Below, piece after piece: positions 25,061 through 37,049 of a DNA stretch of 64,000 nt. The notes beneath the pieces are model-generated. The model had not been told where the DNA came from, searched no databases, and was given only the letters and a program-made list of their open reading frames with translations. Each line of letters starts with the position of its first letter. Within the stretch, counting starts at the first letter, position 1. This DNA comes from Luscinia megarhynchos. Its lineage: Eukaryota > Chordata > Aves > Passeriformes > Turdidae. The translations under genes and the position numbers were made by a program. The stretch is taken from positions 15,974,906 through 16,038,905 of the forward strand of contig JAPFBE010000002.1 in the NCBI GenBank assembly GCA_034336665.1, given 5' to 3'.

Positions 25061-25802
25061 GCAGAGGTTACTGCAAAGCTCAAGGCAAGTAAAGGCTTGG
25101 TGTTGGGGAAATTTCAGATGAGTAATTAATCAAAGAGAGCTGGACATAGTTCATTGTGTTCTTTAAATACCATAGAAAAAAAGCCTGTTTTCAAGTGAGG
25201 AAGGTGCTTGTCTGGGGCAGCAGTGCATACTTTAGTCCTGGTGCTACTGAGCAGGCAGGAATTGAATTCAAGCTTTAAAATGTAAGGCAAGGGGGATGAT
25301 GAGATGATGGTCGCTAAATGATTACATTCTTGAAAACAGTAAAAACCACGAAATGGACACGTGTAGAAATGGTAAGTCAGGTCCCACAGGAAGAAATTCT
25401 GAGAGACAGTATTAAAGCCTAAATTTGGACAGCCTCAAAGAAGTCTGAGTTGGAGAGGAGAAGAGCATGTACAGCTGAAGAGAAAAGGACAGCACCAGCA
25501 CCTTGTGGAAGATTACCACATGGAAGAAAGATTATCAAGGAAGTAAATGTAGAAGTGGAAGCACAGACTTGTGCTGGTGAATGAGCATAGAGGAATAGCA
25601 CAAACATGTAAATACAAAATGAACAGCAACTAGCAAGTGGTATGAAAGCCTCCCAGATACCCAGAAGCAACCAGACAACACAGGAAAACCCACCACTTAC
25701 TGGATAAAGAGGAGAAATAAGGCTGAAAGAAAGAAGGCTGTTCAAATCTTTGTTAAAATGTTAACTGTGAAATTAATTAGCAGATTATAAAGGCCAAAGC
25801 CA
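25061..25802. other. Purine-rich non-coding stretch, possibly old repeat
   Basis: Strongly A/G-rich on the plus strand with no recognised gene. It leads directly into a degraded CR1 fragment and might be further upstream CR1 sequence too decayed for me to align. I found no certain match. Confidence 0.35.
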
Positions 25803-25858
25803 ACAAAAAGAAAAAAAAAAAAAAAGAAAAAAACAAGAAAAAAACCAAGAAAAAAGAA
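25803..25858. repeat. A-rich low-complexity tract
   Basis: Runs of A broken by single G or C (aaaaag, aaaac, aaaaccaag). It sits just ahead of recognisable CR1 reverse transcriptase sequence. Confidence 0.9.
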
Positions 25859-25894
25859 TTGCTCAAACAAGTTTTAGAAAGATAATGTTTTCAA

Positions 25895-26165
25895 GTCTAA
25901 GGCCTGATGAAACTCACACTAGTGTAATTAAGGAGCTCTTAACAGACTGAGCTATTAGGGATTATCTGCAAGAATTCTAAGTTTAAAGGGGATGTCCCAG
26001 AGGGCTGGAAGATGGCAGAGAGAGGACCTATCTTTATAGAAAGGAAAAAGGAGGAGCCAGGGAATTCAAAACTAATCTGCCTAACTTTGATAAATGGGAA
26101 GATAATAGAATGAATAATTAAAAAACCGAGTTATAACCCCAAGAGAACAATATGTTGACAAATAT
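25895..26165 (+). mobile_element. CR1 LINE internal fragment, sense (reverse transcriptase N-terminal region)
   Basis: From 25991 the plus-strand frame reads DVPEGWKMAERGPIFIERKK followed by an EEPGN-type motif. This is a clear decayed copy of the CR1 ORF2 stretch 'vPe.W..a...PifKkg.keDPgNyRPisL', the start of the RT finger region. The preceding bases (25905-25990) match the upstream 'P.D..h..vlkeL' section in shifted frames. A TGA interrupts the frame at about 26117. This is unusual for the locus because it is an internal CR1 piece, not the usual 3' end, so the 3' half has been lost by deletion or is unrecognisable. Clearly ancient. Confidence 0.75.
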
Positions 26166-26169
26166 CAGC

Positions 26170-27160
26170 CAGTGCAGAGTTTTTGAATATTTCTTTTTTT
26201 TTTTTTAATTACATTGCATGTTAGACCAATTTACTTGGTAAGTAGCCCAGTAATCAAAAAGAGGCAGGATGCCATTTTCCAACACAATGTTCTGAGAAAT
26301 AAAAGAGGAAAATATGATCTTGGTGTAATCACATTCACTTGAACCTGCTACTGCATCAAAAACTGCACTTGGAGACCAAGTGTCAACCATTCCCTGTCAG
26401 GGTAGGATGGCATTTAAGGAAGTCCTTCCTGCATTTATCCTAGCCTCTTGTCTCTTCAAATTATTCATCAGAGGCTGGGACTGACAGTGAGCTCAGCTCT
26501 TACAGCACTAGCTGTAAAGCTAGAGGATAATCCATACTGAGGAAGGAGTTTAAACCTGCAGCTTGAAATTCAGCAAAGGTGAAGTATTTTTGAATGCCAA
26601 GTGAAGTAGACCGAATAAGCAAAGAAGTGGCAGCACACCAAAAAGTGATCTTGGGCATGCAGAGGACCAGAAGATCAATATGCACATAGAAAAAAGATGA
26701 ACCTTTTTTTTCAAGGTGTATTAGTAAGAGGGCTGGATGTGAAACACAAGGAAATTGGCTTGCTCTGTGCATATAAAAAAATTAAAAAGTAAGAGAAAAA
26801 TTAAAGACACTGGTAGGACATCAGCTTGGCTCCCTGAGTGGAATGAGATCAACTCCCCTGTGAGTTTAGAAGGGAGCAATGATATGTGATGTGAAAAACA
26901 CATTATGTAAGCAAAGGTTGGAGAAACCATCTTTGTTCAGTACAGAAATGGGATCGGGGAGAACAAGAGAGATGCTGTCAGTCCTGCAGCATGCAAGAAC
27001 GGTGCTGCAGGAAGAAAAGAGCTTAGTTGTTCTCTGTTTTGAGGAGAGTTTTGTTTATTTTACACAAAGCTATTTTGAGCTACCAGCCTGGGGGAAAAAA
27101 AAAAAACCCTGGATGAAAACCAAAACCCAAACCCCAAAATAAAACTCAAAACTTTCTCAT
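26170..27160. other. Non-coding stretch, nothing recognised
   Basis: AT-rich, with a 13-nt T run at 26194-26206 and an A run near 27095. It may contain further decayed CR1 between the internal fragment ending near 26165 and the 3' fragment starting near 27165, but I could not align it. Confidence 0.45.
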
Positions 27161-27164
27161 TTGA

Positions 27165-27305
27165 AGGGTAGTTGGAACGAGGTACCAGAGGAGGCTGTAC
27201 AAACCCTGTCAGTGGAGGACTATTAGCGAAACAGCTGTCAGGGCTGCTCTAGATCATCTCTTGAGGTCCTTTCCAGCTCTGCTTTTGTATGATCTTGCAG
27301 TGTAA
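27165..27305 (+). mobile_element. CR1 LINE 3' end fragment, sense
   Basis: The sequence 'ggaacgaggtaccagaggag' followed by 'gctgtcagggctgctctaga', then 'tcatctcttgaggtcctttc' and 'cagctctgcttttgtatgat', follows the final stretch of the CR1 ORF and 3' UTR (the '...gacctcctgaggtcccttccaac...' type). It has the same orientation as the internal CR1 piece about 1 kb upstream, so both may be remnants of one insertion separated by decay. The terminal octamer repeat is not intact. Confidence 0.8.
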
Positions 27306-29289
27306 TTAAGCCTCTGTTTAACATTATGCACATAAGTGACTTGCAAAATAGGCAGTGCTCCAACCTGAGCACATGTTTAATTGCTTTGCTGGTCTGAGGC
27401 CCAAGGTATTTCTGGAAGGTGTTAATTTATTCCAAAAATTCTTGCTAACAACTATTCCCCTATGCACACTGACACCTGCAAAAAAATAAAAGCAGTATTC
27501 TTCTGTTTCCAAGCTGCTGCATTCCTTTCAAACCATCCTGCCCTCCTCTGATAATACTAAGAAAATAAAAGGTTCTCTGTTTGCAACCTTATTTACTGGC
27601 AAAATTATTTCCTCATGTGCTGCAGTTACAAGAGAAACATGAAGCCACTGAAACAATGAGATGAATTATATCAATAAAGCATTAGGGATGCAAAATACAT
27701 ACATGAATGTATTTATAATTCACTCAGAACTGTATATAATACATACAGACATCACACACACTAACACTCTCCTGAGCCTTGAATGGCTGGAAAATCTCAT
27801 CTTACAGCAGCAGGACTATTCAGTTGAGTTCCTAGTATATATCTATGTTTAACCCCACCGTGCCTTGTCTCTGAGGCAGCTGGCACATGGTGCCTCCAGT
27901 GCCACAAACAGGAGAACAGTTCATAAAGCACAGTTAAAACATCTTTGGGGAGCTGAGACATCCTGAGATTTAACTGATTTTTCCAAAGCTAGATAACCTC
28001 TTCCCAGGCCTACAGGGTCAAACCCCATCAGCACACAGCTGGTGACTGCATAGGGAGGTTGGGGATGCCAAGGGCAGCTCAAATACCAACAAATCTCCAT
28101 TTTTCTCTCAATGAGGGTTTGTGTGTGTGTGTAATGAATTGTTGTTCAGGAGTATCAAAGTATCAGTCATGATTCTGGTCTTCCCAGTCTGTGCAAACAC
28201 ACAACAAAGGAAGGAGCTCTGCTTAATTCCAAGCTGAGTGCTAGATGAAATACCAGAGTCGGATAAAAGGAAGGCAGGGAGGAACAAAAGGAAACTGTAA
28301 GCCTGGTTGCACTATTACCTGAGAATTGCAGTTGCTGAATTTTAGCTCTTGAAAGGCTGTTTGTGGAACGGGATGAGAAATGGCCATCCTTGTCTAAAGG
28401 TTTTGATAGGGAAAGGGGAATTGTCAGGAGAAGCTCCCATACCCAGAAATTCAATTGATTGGGTGTTTATACTGTGGGCAAGGAGCCTTGTTTCAACCTT
28501 TCACTGCAAAGCTGCCAGTGAAGGAACTTAAACCCAGTGCTACAACCGACCATGAGATTCACCTGGATCTGGCAGGGCTTGGACATTCCAGAAAACCCCA
28601 ACGATCAAGGTGGAGGTGACAGACTGGGGCAAGATTATCAGTCCAGCCACACTCACTGCTGCTAAGCTCCTTCCAGACCCAGATCTGTCAGAGGCTCCTG
28701 CCCTGCACTGCTTTGGCCACCAGAGATGATGCTGGATACCAACAGCCCCTCTCTGGGCTAGGTCCTCTGCTTGGTTCTCCCCCTTTCACTGGGAAATTGG
28801 GAAAAGGGAAAGATTTATTGTAAAGAGGGTTCCTTTCCAAATGCAAGCTGGCTCCTGTGAAAAACTTGATGGCCATGAGTGGGAGACTCTTCACTTTATT
28901 TCCCTGATACAACCAAAAATGATCATTTTTTTTGAGAACATTTTAACAGCACCACTAAAATTCTGTGTTGAGTTCAATTTCTAAGAAACTTTAAACTGAA
29001 TTTAAAAGATTTTTTTCCTGGCTTCTTGCTGGTATGATGAAAAATAAGGGATTTTTTTAGCAGTTGCCCTTTCACTGTGAACTTTCAGATATGCAGCTTC
29101 ACTAATGAGATTTCTCTTTGTGAAGCTGTAGTGTTTTAATTCTGATAAAATGAAAATCCCACCATTAATTTTAAATCTGCAGAGAATATGAATGACCGTT
29201 TTCCTAAAAATACACATTTCTGTCAAGTCATTCATTTTTTATTTTGAGATACTTATGCTTTCCAGCTTTCCTGCTGACACATAAATTGG
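27306..29289. other. Non-coding stretch, nothing recognised
   Basis: No gene or dispersed repeat recognised. A short (TG)n run lies at about 28121-28133. Open frames on both strands are short and unrelated. Confidence 0.5.
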
Positions 29290-29490
29290 TATTTTCCCAG
29301 CAGCTCCCCTCTGAACAAAATTTCTCATGCACCATTCAGTCAGGCAGTTTCAGTTCATAAGGTCTAATCCTTTAATTGTTTCACAGATGAAAATTCCAAT
29401 AACATGCGATTAAATCTCTGGCACATATTGGTTATTATTTCCTTATCGGTAATATTTACTATTTATTCTAGAGCAAATACACTCCCAGAG
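29290..29490. promoter_or_regulatory. CNE-like candidate block
   Basis: This 200-base AT-rich, complex patch holds several homeodomain- and GATA-like words (tttaattgtttc, aacatgcgattaaatc, tggttattatttcc, cttatcggtaatatttac). The texture resembles conserved non-coding DNA more than its flanks do. There is no direct evidence of function, so treat this as a pointer for an alignment check. Confidence 0.22.
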
Positions 29491-30637
29491 CACGCAGACT
29501 GCAATACATGAACACATTGAAGGTTATCTTGTAGACCACTTACTAACTTTGACTCTTAAATGGCCCACCAAAACCTTGAGAAAACCTTAAAATTACCTCC
29601 CTGATGAACCCTGCTTGTCCATGAGTTTTCCAGAAAAGGTCATTTGCTTGAACCCTGTTAATAATCCACTGCAGGATTAGGAGAAATTTCACATTCATGG
29701 GCACAACACTGCTTACAGGGAAGCTGAACACCAAACTATTTCTAGTATATTTTTGAAATTCTGATCATTTTTTCCCCTACTGGAAACAAAAAAGCAATTT
29801 CAAGAGCACCAGATCTACTGTGATTCTCTGTGTGCTGGAGAACAGGCGAAAAGAATGTTATAACTGGAGATGGCAAGGGAGATAAAGAAAAGGAGGGGGT
29901 GTTTTCTTGGAAAAGGCAGTAGATTAAAACCGAGGCTTTCCTCAGGGGACCTATTGTTTTTTGCTTGCTTTTGATGAAGAACACAGAAAGCTTTTTTTTT
30001 CCTTGGGTGCAGTAAAGAACCTCCAGCCTAGGGAGGCACACCCTGGGATGGTGAGTGGGCTGGTGGAAGGAGTGCTCTTCCTCTTCCAGATTAATGACCA
30101 CTTCTCAAGTGAAGTCTGAGCTGCTGGCTATTGTGCAGTGTGTACTTTTCTTTTCCCCTTTTCTTTCCCCATACTATTATTTTTATTTTATTTTTGGCAA
30201 AAGCAATTGACAGAGTCTTGGTTTTATTGCACTTTGACACAAGTGTCAACACCTTGAAATATTTCACAAAATGGAATTCTTGCTGCCTTCCCAGCCCTAT
30301 AATCAACACCCCAAGGTTTCCTCAGACACCTATCTTACCAGAAAGTCTGGAAATCCTTAGGCTAAGTGATAAGCTAAGATACACAGGCTTGCAGAGGAAA
30401 GTTGGCACCTAGAGCCTCAAACCCCAGTTTTGTGGGGAAACAGCTCTTCAGGCAGTGAAGCTGTGAGTGCCTGGTGAATCCATGGTCCTGGAGGTCTTGT
30501 CCTGGTTGGCTGCCTGTGAATTCAGCCCAGTAGCTGTTTAAGCCAACAGCAGCCCTGCACCACAGAGCAGGTGGGAGAGGTAACTGAGCAAGTGTGATAA
30601 GTGAGGGGCAGCGAGAGCAGGGAAATCCAGCGTGCAG
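29491..30637. other. Non-coding stretch, nothing recognised
   Basis: No gene or repeat family noticed. Small T-rich runs occur near 29990 and 30180. Confidence 0.5.
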
Positions 30638-31780
30638 TTATACAATCATGGAATTAATTTGGCTGGGGAAGACCTCTAGGATCATTGAGTCCAACCACAG
30701 TACAGCCAAGTCTACCACTAAACCATGTCCCCAAGTGCCAGATCCATGGGATCACATCCAGGGATGTTGACTCCCTCACTTCCTCCAGCAGTCTGTTCCA
30801 ATGCTGGACTATCCTTTCCATGAAGAAATTTTTCCTAATAGTGAATCTAAACCTCCCCAGGTGCAACTTTAACCCATTTATGGTCCTTTAACTTGTTACC
30901 TAGAAGGAAGAGACCAACCCCCACCCGGCTGCTCCCTCCTTTCAGGCAGTTTTAGAGAGTGGTAAGGTGCCCCTGAGCCTCCTTTTCTCCAGGCTCAATA
31001 CCCCCAGCTCCCTCAGTCACTCCTCATTGGACTTGTGCTCCTTCCCCTCCATAGGACCCTTCCCCAGCTCTGTCGCCCTTCTCTGGACCTGCTCCAGCAT
31101 CTCAATGTCTTTCTTGTAGTGAGGGGCCCAAAACACAGGATTGGAGGTGTGGCCTCACCAGTGCTAAGTACTGATGAGGAGGATGACCACTATCCTGCTC
31201 CTGCTGGCCACACTGGTCCTGACACAGGCCAGGATGCCACTGGCCTTTCTGGCCACATGCTGGCTCCTGTTCAGCCACTGCTGACCTGCACCCCCAAGTC
31301 CTTTTCCTCCTGGCAGCTTTCCAGTCACTCTGCCCATGACTCGAGTTCAGGGGGTTGTTGTGACCTTACTGAACCTCACACCGTTGGCCTAGCCCATGAA
31401 TCCAGCCTGCCCAGATCCCTCCATAGAGCCTTCCTGCCCTCCAGTAGACCAACACTCCTGCCTGACTTGGTGTCATCTGTGAATTGACTGAGGGTGCACT
31501 TGACCCCCTCATCCAGATCATTGTTAAACATATTAAACAGGGCTGGCCCTCACACTGAGTCTTTGGAGATACCACTTGTGGGGATACCAGCCACCAGCTG
31601 GATGTAATTCCATTCACCACCACCCTCTGGGCCCAGCCACCTAGCTAGTTTTTTACCCAGGGAACAGTACATCCATCTAAGCCATGAGCATCCAGAGTCT
31701 CCAGGAGAATGTTGTGGGAAACTTTGTCAGAGGATAGAGTCCAGGTAGACAAATTCCACAGCTCTTCACTCATCTGCTGA
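30638..31780 (-). mobile_element. CR1 LINE, antisense, about 1.14 kb 3' fragment
   Basis: This is the longest CR1 copy in the window. Its 3' end is at the low-coordinate side: antisense 'atcattgagtccaaccacag' at 30680-30699 is the complement of the CR1 3' UTR. The minus-strand frame at 30866-30760 reads RKNFFMERIVQHWNRLLEEV, the hallmark C-terminus of CR1 ORF2. Higher coordinates carry successive upstream RT segments in antisense, for example near 31120 (the YKKDM region), 31380-31500 (the LNKFNEVR..GV / FADDT region) and 31700-31760 (the 'SKAFD' region). Frameshifts and stops make it non-functional. It is less diverged than the copy at 2.9-3.8 kb, so it inserted later. The 5' end is truncated, as usual. 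Confidence 0.93.
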
Positions 31781-31784
31781 GGTT

Positions 31785-34555
31785 AATGGTTGTTCTCCAG
31801 CAAAAGTCATGATGAGCTGCAACCCACCTGTTTGCAGACACAGCCTTTCTGCCTTACCTCCAGGACATTTTTAGGGGAAGGGCACAGTTCTCTACACACA
31901 CAACTCTTCATCAAAAGCTGCATCTATTCAACTTTTTGGGTTCTGAATGCCTGAATGGGAGCCCTCACCTCTGCCCCTTGCTGTGATGATGGGCTTTCAT
32001 TCCTGGTATTGGGATGCAGCCCCATCCAGCGAGGCTGATGGACACCCAGGGACACATGCACTCTCCTCTGAAGGATTTCTTTTATTGTTCTTCTCCCCAT
32101 TTTTTTCCTTGTTTTGTTATTCTTACTGCATAAAGGAGAAGTCCTTCAGAGAGAGCTGCCGGAAGAGCCAAGACACATTCAAATGCTCTCTTTTCATTGT
32201 TCCCAGAAGATTAATGACATGCAGGCCAATGGGCCCATAGCCCTGTTCCCGTGGCCTGCATGCCAGGGGGGAACAAATGAAAGCATGTAACTGGAATTTC
32301 CACTCAGCTTGTCTCAACAGCACACGAAAAGCTAGGACAAATCAAATTACAGCTACAGAATACAACAAAGAAGTTGCCCTCTCAAAATAAACAAACAAGC
32401 AAATGAATAGGAGAGTGGCCCAAATTTAATTGGTGAAGTCAGGCAATGATAGCTGTTTCACATCTGGGCTGGACTTTCATTTGGCTGGAGGCTACCTTTT
32501 CATGCCTGTGCTCAACTCCAGCTGCCAGTGAGGATCTGGTGGACTTTGAATGTTTCTCAAGCTGGGCAGCCTGCTGCTGGCATCCCATGGCCAGCTCCCC
32601 AAGGCTGCTTGCTGCTTCCACAACTCAGTCCCACGAGACCCCCACTGCCCCATTCCTGCTAAGAGCAGGTGTCCCTTGTGTTTGTCCCAAATTCCATTGC
32701 AGTGGCCAAAGCTGGCTGGCAGGTAACTGCTGTGTGCAGACCTGTCAGAGCCATGGGTGTCCCCCCAGGCAAGGTGGCTTCTTCATCCCAGGCTGCCAGC
32801 CAGCACAGGGGAAAGGCAGTCACTCACTTTGAAGTGTGTCATGCCTCAAAAGCAAGTCTTAAATAAATGTGCAGGTCTGGGCCAATGTTTTGTTGTCCAA
32901 CTCTTTCTCCCAAAACTCTCACTGTGGTTTGTCAAGCTGCTGGTTTGGGGAGTTTGGAGAAAGAAGGATCAACAGAGACATCAAGTAAAACCAGCAGAGT
33001 AAGATGAAACTCCAAAGAACCTGGGGAATGAAGAAAGGCAGGGTACAGTCCCTGGAGAGAGTCACAGATCCTGACTCCCCTTGTCAGTGCAGCTGTGCTG
33101 GTGCCAAAGCAGATCCCCTCCTCATCAGCTGCTGAAAGGGCCCCACTAAGCCCCTGCTCCCTTCACTGCCACAGGTGAGCTGGAGACAGAAATGAAAAAG
33201 CAGATTGCTGTCTGGAACTGGCATATACTTATCACTTTGCTTCTAAAAGGAGGAAATTTTGAATGCTATTCCTTTCTGACTAGCCCAACTCATCTTTTTC
33301 CTGGCATGCAATTCAGCCTTCAGTTGGGAAACAACAAAAACAACCCCAAAACCACCGAAAACAAACTCCACCACAGTTGAACTCTGCTTCTGCCAAGGAG
33401 ATTCAGGTAGTCCCCAGAATGAAAAGCAGCTGCTGGCACCTAAGGTGTGCCCCAGAAATCCCTCCTACATACTATTTCTAGGCTTTGCAACCTGACCTGA
33501 TGCACCAGGAGTGGTGTTTTTGGCTCATTTCTACATTAAGTAACACTTACTAGATATGGTGAATGAAACACACCAGACTTGGGCACAGGTAATAATTCTC
33601 CCTTCACTCCCCTCCCAAATCCAGCCAACCAGCCAGAGGTTCAGCATGCAGAAGGATGTGTTTATCCCCAGTTCCAAAAAATATCACTCCTTATTTACAG
33701 CAGTACAACAGTTACAAGTAAATCTAGTAACAAGCCATCACTTTGTCTGTATTCCAGTCTATTTCTTCAATGATTTTTTTCTTCCTTTAAACATAATTTT
33801 TCAGACTTGCCATTTACAACAAGCCTCTGCATTACTAGCTTTCTTTTAAATCAAATATACACTAAAATTGTACCTGTGATACAACTTTCCTTGGGTCTCA
33901 TTAAGAAGTGGTAGTTAAGATCTACACTGGAAAATGGCTTTGCTCACACTGTATTTGCTTAGATCTGGAATACAGACGCAGAGCTACAGGAAACCAGTTT
34001 AGTTGCTTCCACTGAACTTTCTCCTGGGGAAACTGGAGGAGAAAATGTGAAGCAATGTCTGATTGTTGTGGCTGAGTGACATCTGTCAAAAGCCAAATGT
34101 TTTTCAGACATGGGGGTCCTCAGGCAAATGTTATCTCCCAGATAACAACAGCTCAGTGACTGCACTGATTTTTCCAAGGCTGCAGCATTGGCAGTCACTG
34201 CAGTCAGGCAGTGTCCAATTCCTGAAAATATCAAACCCACTACTTGTGTCCATTACCAAGCAGTGACGTGAGGCCCAAGAGTCAGGGAAAACATGCTTAA
34301 AATAACAATTAGCATCATTGCCCAACTCCTACACCAACAGATCATTTCTGGTGACCTTTTTCCCTCCTTCCTACTGCCTGTGATAAGATCCCACGGATCA
34401 GTCCAGGTGGTGTTTCCCCTGTCACTGTGATTGGCAGTGCTGGCTGCCCCCATGGAACACAGCACTGCTTCAATCATCACAGATGCCACAGGGTAGGTGC
34501 TGCAGTGGTCCCTCTGCAAGGGCTGCCTGACCCTGAGTTATTTATTTTTTTCAAG
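31785..34555. other. Non-coding stretch, nothing recognised
   Basis: CpG-poor, moderately GC-rich in 32.4-33.2 kb. The 128-codon frame at 32446-32832 shows no domain. No repeat recognised beyond the CR1 ending at about 31780. Confidence 0.5.
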
Positions 34556-34559
34556 AGGA

Positions 34560-35450
34560 ATAAGGCAAGAGTTAAGGAAACTTCCAGTCTTGCGTTACGC
34601 AAGGAGCCAAAAAAAGCAGTGTTGCCAGCCCTCCACCTTCTCACAGCTCAGGGAGCTGGGCCCACCAAGACAGGTCAGAGGAGGGCAGCTCACCCTCGGA
34701 GTCACCATGATTTCTGTGGTTGTGGTCTCTCTGCCTGCTGCAGCCAGTGTCCAGAGCGAGGGAGCAAACGTCGCGCGCGTCCCTATCCCCACGAGCCTTT
34801 GCTCTCCAGAAATAACACCCAACAACGCACTAGCAGGTTGCAGCCTGTGCTCAGATTTATTTAACTTTTTCCCCCTCTCCTTTTTCCTTTGTCTCCTCTC
34901 AATGGAGGTCTCTCGGCGTGTTGCAGTGGTTATTGTTCTCGGCCGTGCAAGGGCAGTGCCCCAGAGGGGCTGGGCTGGAGTCTGATGTGTTCCACACCCA
35001 CATTCCCTGCTGGTGGCAGACGGATGTCTCCTCACGGCCTGTATTTGCACAACTTACTGTACATTTCCATAGAAGGACAATGAGCATCTACCTAAGCATA
35101 AGAATCCTCCCAGATGACAAACATTGTTACACTCACACCCGAAACAAGGGATTTGCGAAATACAGAAATTCCCTTCGTGCTTCTCCTCTGAGGTTTTGCC
35201 GGGATTTTTTTCTCCTGTTTTAAGCGACAAAGTCATTGTATGAGTAATATTGTCCCATTTTTTTTTGTTGTTGTTGTCATTCATTTGTGCTTCCTATGAT
35301 TTTCTTATCAGACAAGCTTCCAGAGTTCTGGAAAAGGATTTGCATACAAATTGCCTCTTCCACATGTGCGTAACCTCTTCAGTTTTTAAATGAAAAAGCC
35401 ACAAAAGTTTTCATTTTCACATTAAATGAAGGACTGCTATGAGATGCTTA
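34560..35450. promoter_or_regulatory. CpG-enriched, motif-dense candidate regulatory block
   Basis: CpGs rise sharply here, with seven between 34756 and 34795 alone (acgtcgcgcgcgt) and roughly twenty over the block. A near-perfect palindrome CTTGCGTTACGCAAG at 34589-34603 carries a TTGCGTAAC word on the minus strand, close to the C/EBP / PAR-bZIP consensus. A perfect POU octamer ATTTGCAT at 35338-35345 runs directly into ACAAAT, a SOX-like half site. The 35080-35450 part has the AT-rich complex texture of a conserved element. No gene start was identified. It could be an enhancer or a weak CpG promoter. The overlapping long frames on both strands (145, 162, 151 codons) reflect base composition. 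Confidence 0.35.
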
Positions 35451-36208
35451 AGCACATTCTAATTTTACAATATATGAGCAGTACTACTGGCTTGAGGGGC
35501 CAGTAGACAAACATCTGTGTTAAAAACACAAGTTTATCTCATTACAGGCCTAGCATGAATTCTTCACCCAGGATCATCTGGGAGCAAGGTAGCACTGTCT
35601 TCGTAGCTGCGTTGATGGTGTCAGGATAAGAAGCAGGGGAAGTTTATAGGCACACCCAATCTCTTTTTTTTGGCTAACAGAGCAGGAAAAAAAAGCCAGA
35701 AAAATTTGGGGCACACTGTCTGATGCTACTTGCTTTTTTAATGAGAGAATTAGACAAGGTCTTCACAGGTACAGATTGAAGTCTGAGAGCTGAAATGGAG
35801 AGGAATGTAGGACCTTGATGATTTCAGCTGAGTACCTTTGAAGGCAACCTCCTCCCTCTGGTACATGCCATTTATTTTGTTGATTAAAACCAGGTTTATT
35901 TGGACTTTTGTTGTTGCTAATACGACTACAGCTACCCTGGGAGGGACATTTATCTCACTTTACAGGAGCTATCTCAACATTAGGCAACTGGCATGATCTG
36001 GTATGTCTGGGCTTCCACTGCAGTCAGTGGAAAAGGATGAGCTCTTCTGGGGATGATTCAACCCATTTCATGACAGGTATCAGAGACAAGAGGGATGAAT
36101 CGCCCTACAGACAGATTTCGCTCTCTGCTGAGAATATAGGGACTCTGGATGACTAGATCTAGACTTAAACAGCTAAAATTAGATGAGATGAATCATACCC
36201 AAAGGTGA
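35451..36208. other. Non-coding stretch, nothing recognised
   Basis: No gene, RNA or repeat recognised between the candidate regulatory block and the poly(T) tract. Confidence 0.5.
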
Positions 36209-36231
36209 TTTTTTTTTTTTTTTTTTTTTTT
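36209..36231. repeat. Poly(T) tract, 23 nt
   Basis: An uninterrupted run of 23 T. On the minus strand it could be the A tail of a retrocopy lying at higher coordinates, but the adjacent sequence did not match anything I know. Confidence 0.95.
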
Positions 36232-36874
36232 AATGCTAGGAGCACAGACACTACCCACCCAGCAAAATTAGCAAGGCAGCAGTTTCTGTCAGCATAAACC
36301 CAGACCATGTCTTTGCAGTTCAGGAATTTGAAGAGTCATCTCCCAAACATCCGGCTGCTCCTACAGACTCCCCTCCCTTACTGGGATTTATCGTACCCAC
36401 AATTGCCCTATGCAGATTTGACACCTCAAAAATCTTTGCTAACCATTCCCCATCTCCTTTGTGCCAACAAAATGGGCCCAAACTACTACAAAGAAAAGGA
36501 TCCTTGCTTTCTACACATTTCCAATGGGAGCCAAGGCAATTTGGAACATCAGGAGAGTAGACTCTAATATTTAATACCTTCAGTGATTCAAAGATGAGGC
36601 TTAACATTCAATAAGGAGACTTAATTTTAACTTCTCCCATCAAATCAGGATGAGATTCCAGTAAAATGGTACAGTTGCACCAGCACCAAAACTTGGATGT
36701 GTGTGTGTGGGGAACCCTGGAGAAATTGCCTCTGCAGTACATACCTGTATGTTACACAATTACACTTCTTCCCGTTGTCAGATGAGATATCAGTAAAGGT
36801 CTCATCCTAAGCAGCCCTTCCCCGTCCAATTTTTGCCGGATTACATAGTAGGATTACAAACATGCTCAGCATCA

Positions 36875-37045
36875 GTATGCATTCCCAGCCCTTTCTGAAT
36901 TTTGATAAACTCCCGACCTCTGTGACAGCCTGCAGGAATGAGATCCATAGTTGAATTATATCACGCAGGCAAAACCAGTCCCTTTTTCAGCTTTGAACTT
37001 GCTACCTTTTAGTTTCTTCCAGTGTCCTTGGATAGCAGCTAGGGC
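36875..37045 (-). mobile_element. Ancient CR1-like LINE 3' fragment, antisense
   Basis: The antisense string 'gagatccatagttgaattat', followed by 'ccctttttcagctttgaact' and 'tgctaccttttagtttcttc' and a final 'cagtgtccttg', follows the order of the 3' ORF end of old amniote CR1-like elements seen in turtles and crocodilians ('...ttccatagt.taattat...aagtact.cctttt...aaacctgctgcct.ttaatttcat..ggtg.cc...'). It is very diverged, which points to insertion before or early in bird evolution. No complete frame survives. Confidence 0.6.
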
Positions 37046-37049
37046 ACGT

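Noticed and set aside
31035..31487. 150-codon plus-strand frame
   Set aside because: This is the antisense strand of CR1 ORF2, which is typically stop-poor. It is not a gene.
34427..35050. Overlapping 145-, 162- and 151-codon frames on both strands
   Set aside because: Mutually overlapping on opposite strands in a CpG-enriched block with no domain in any of them; interpreted as composition effects.
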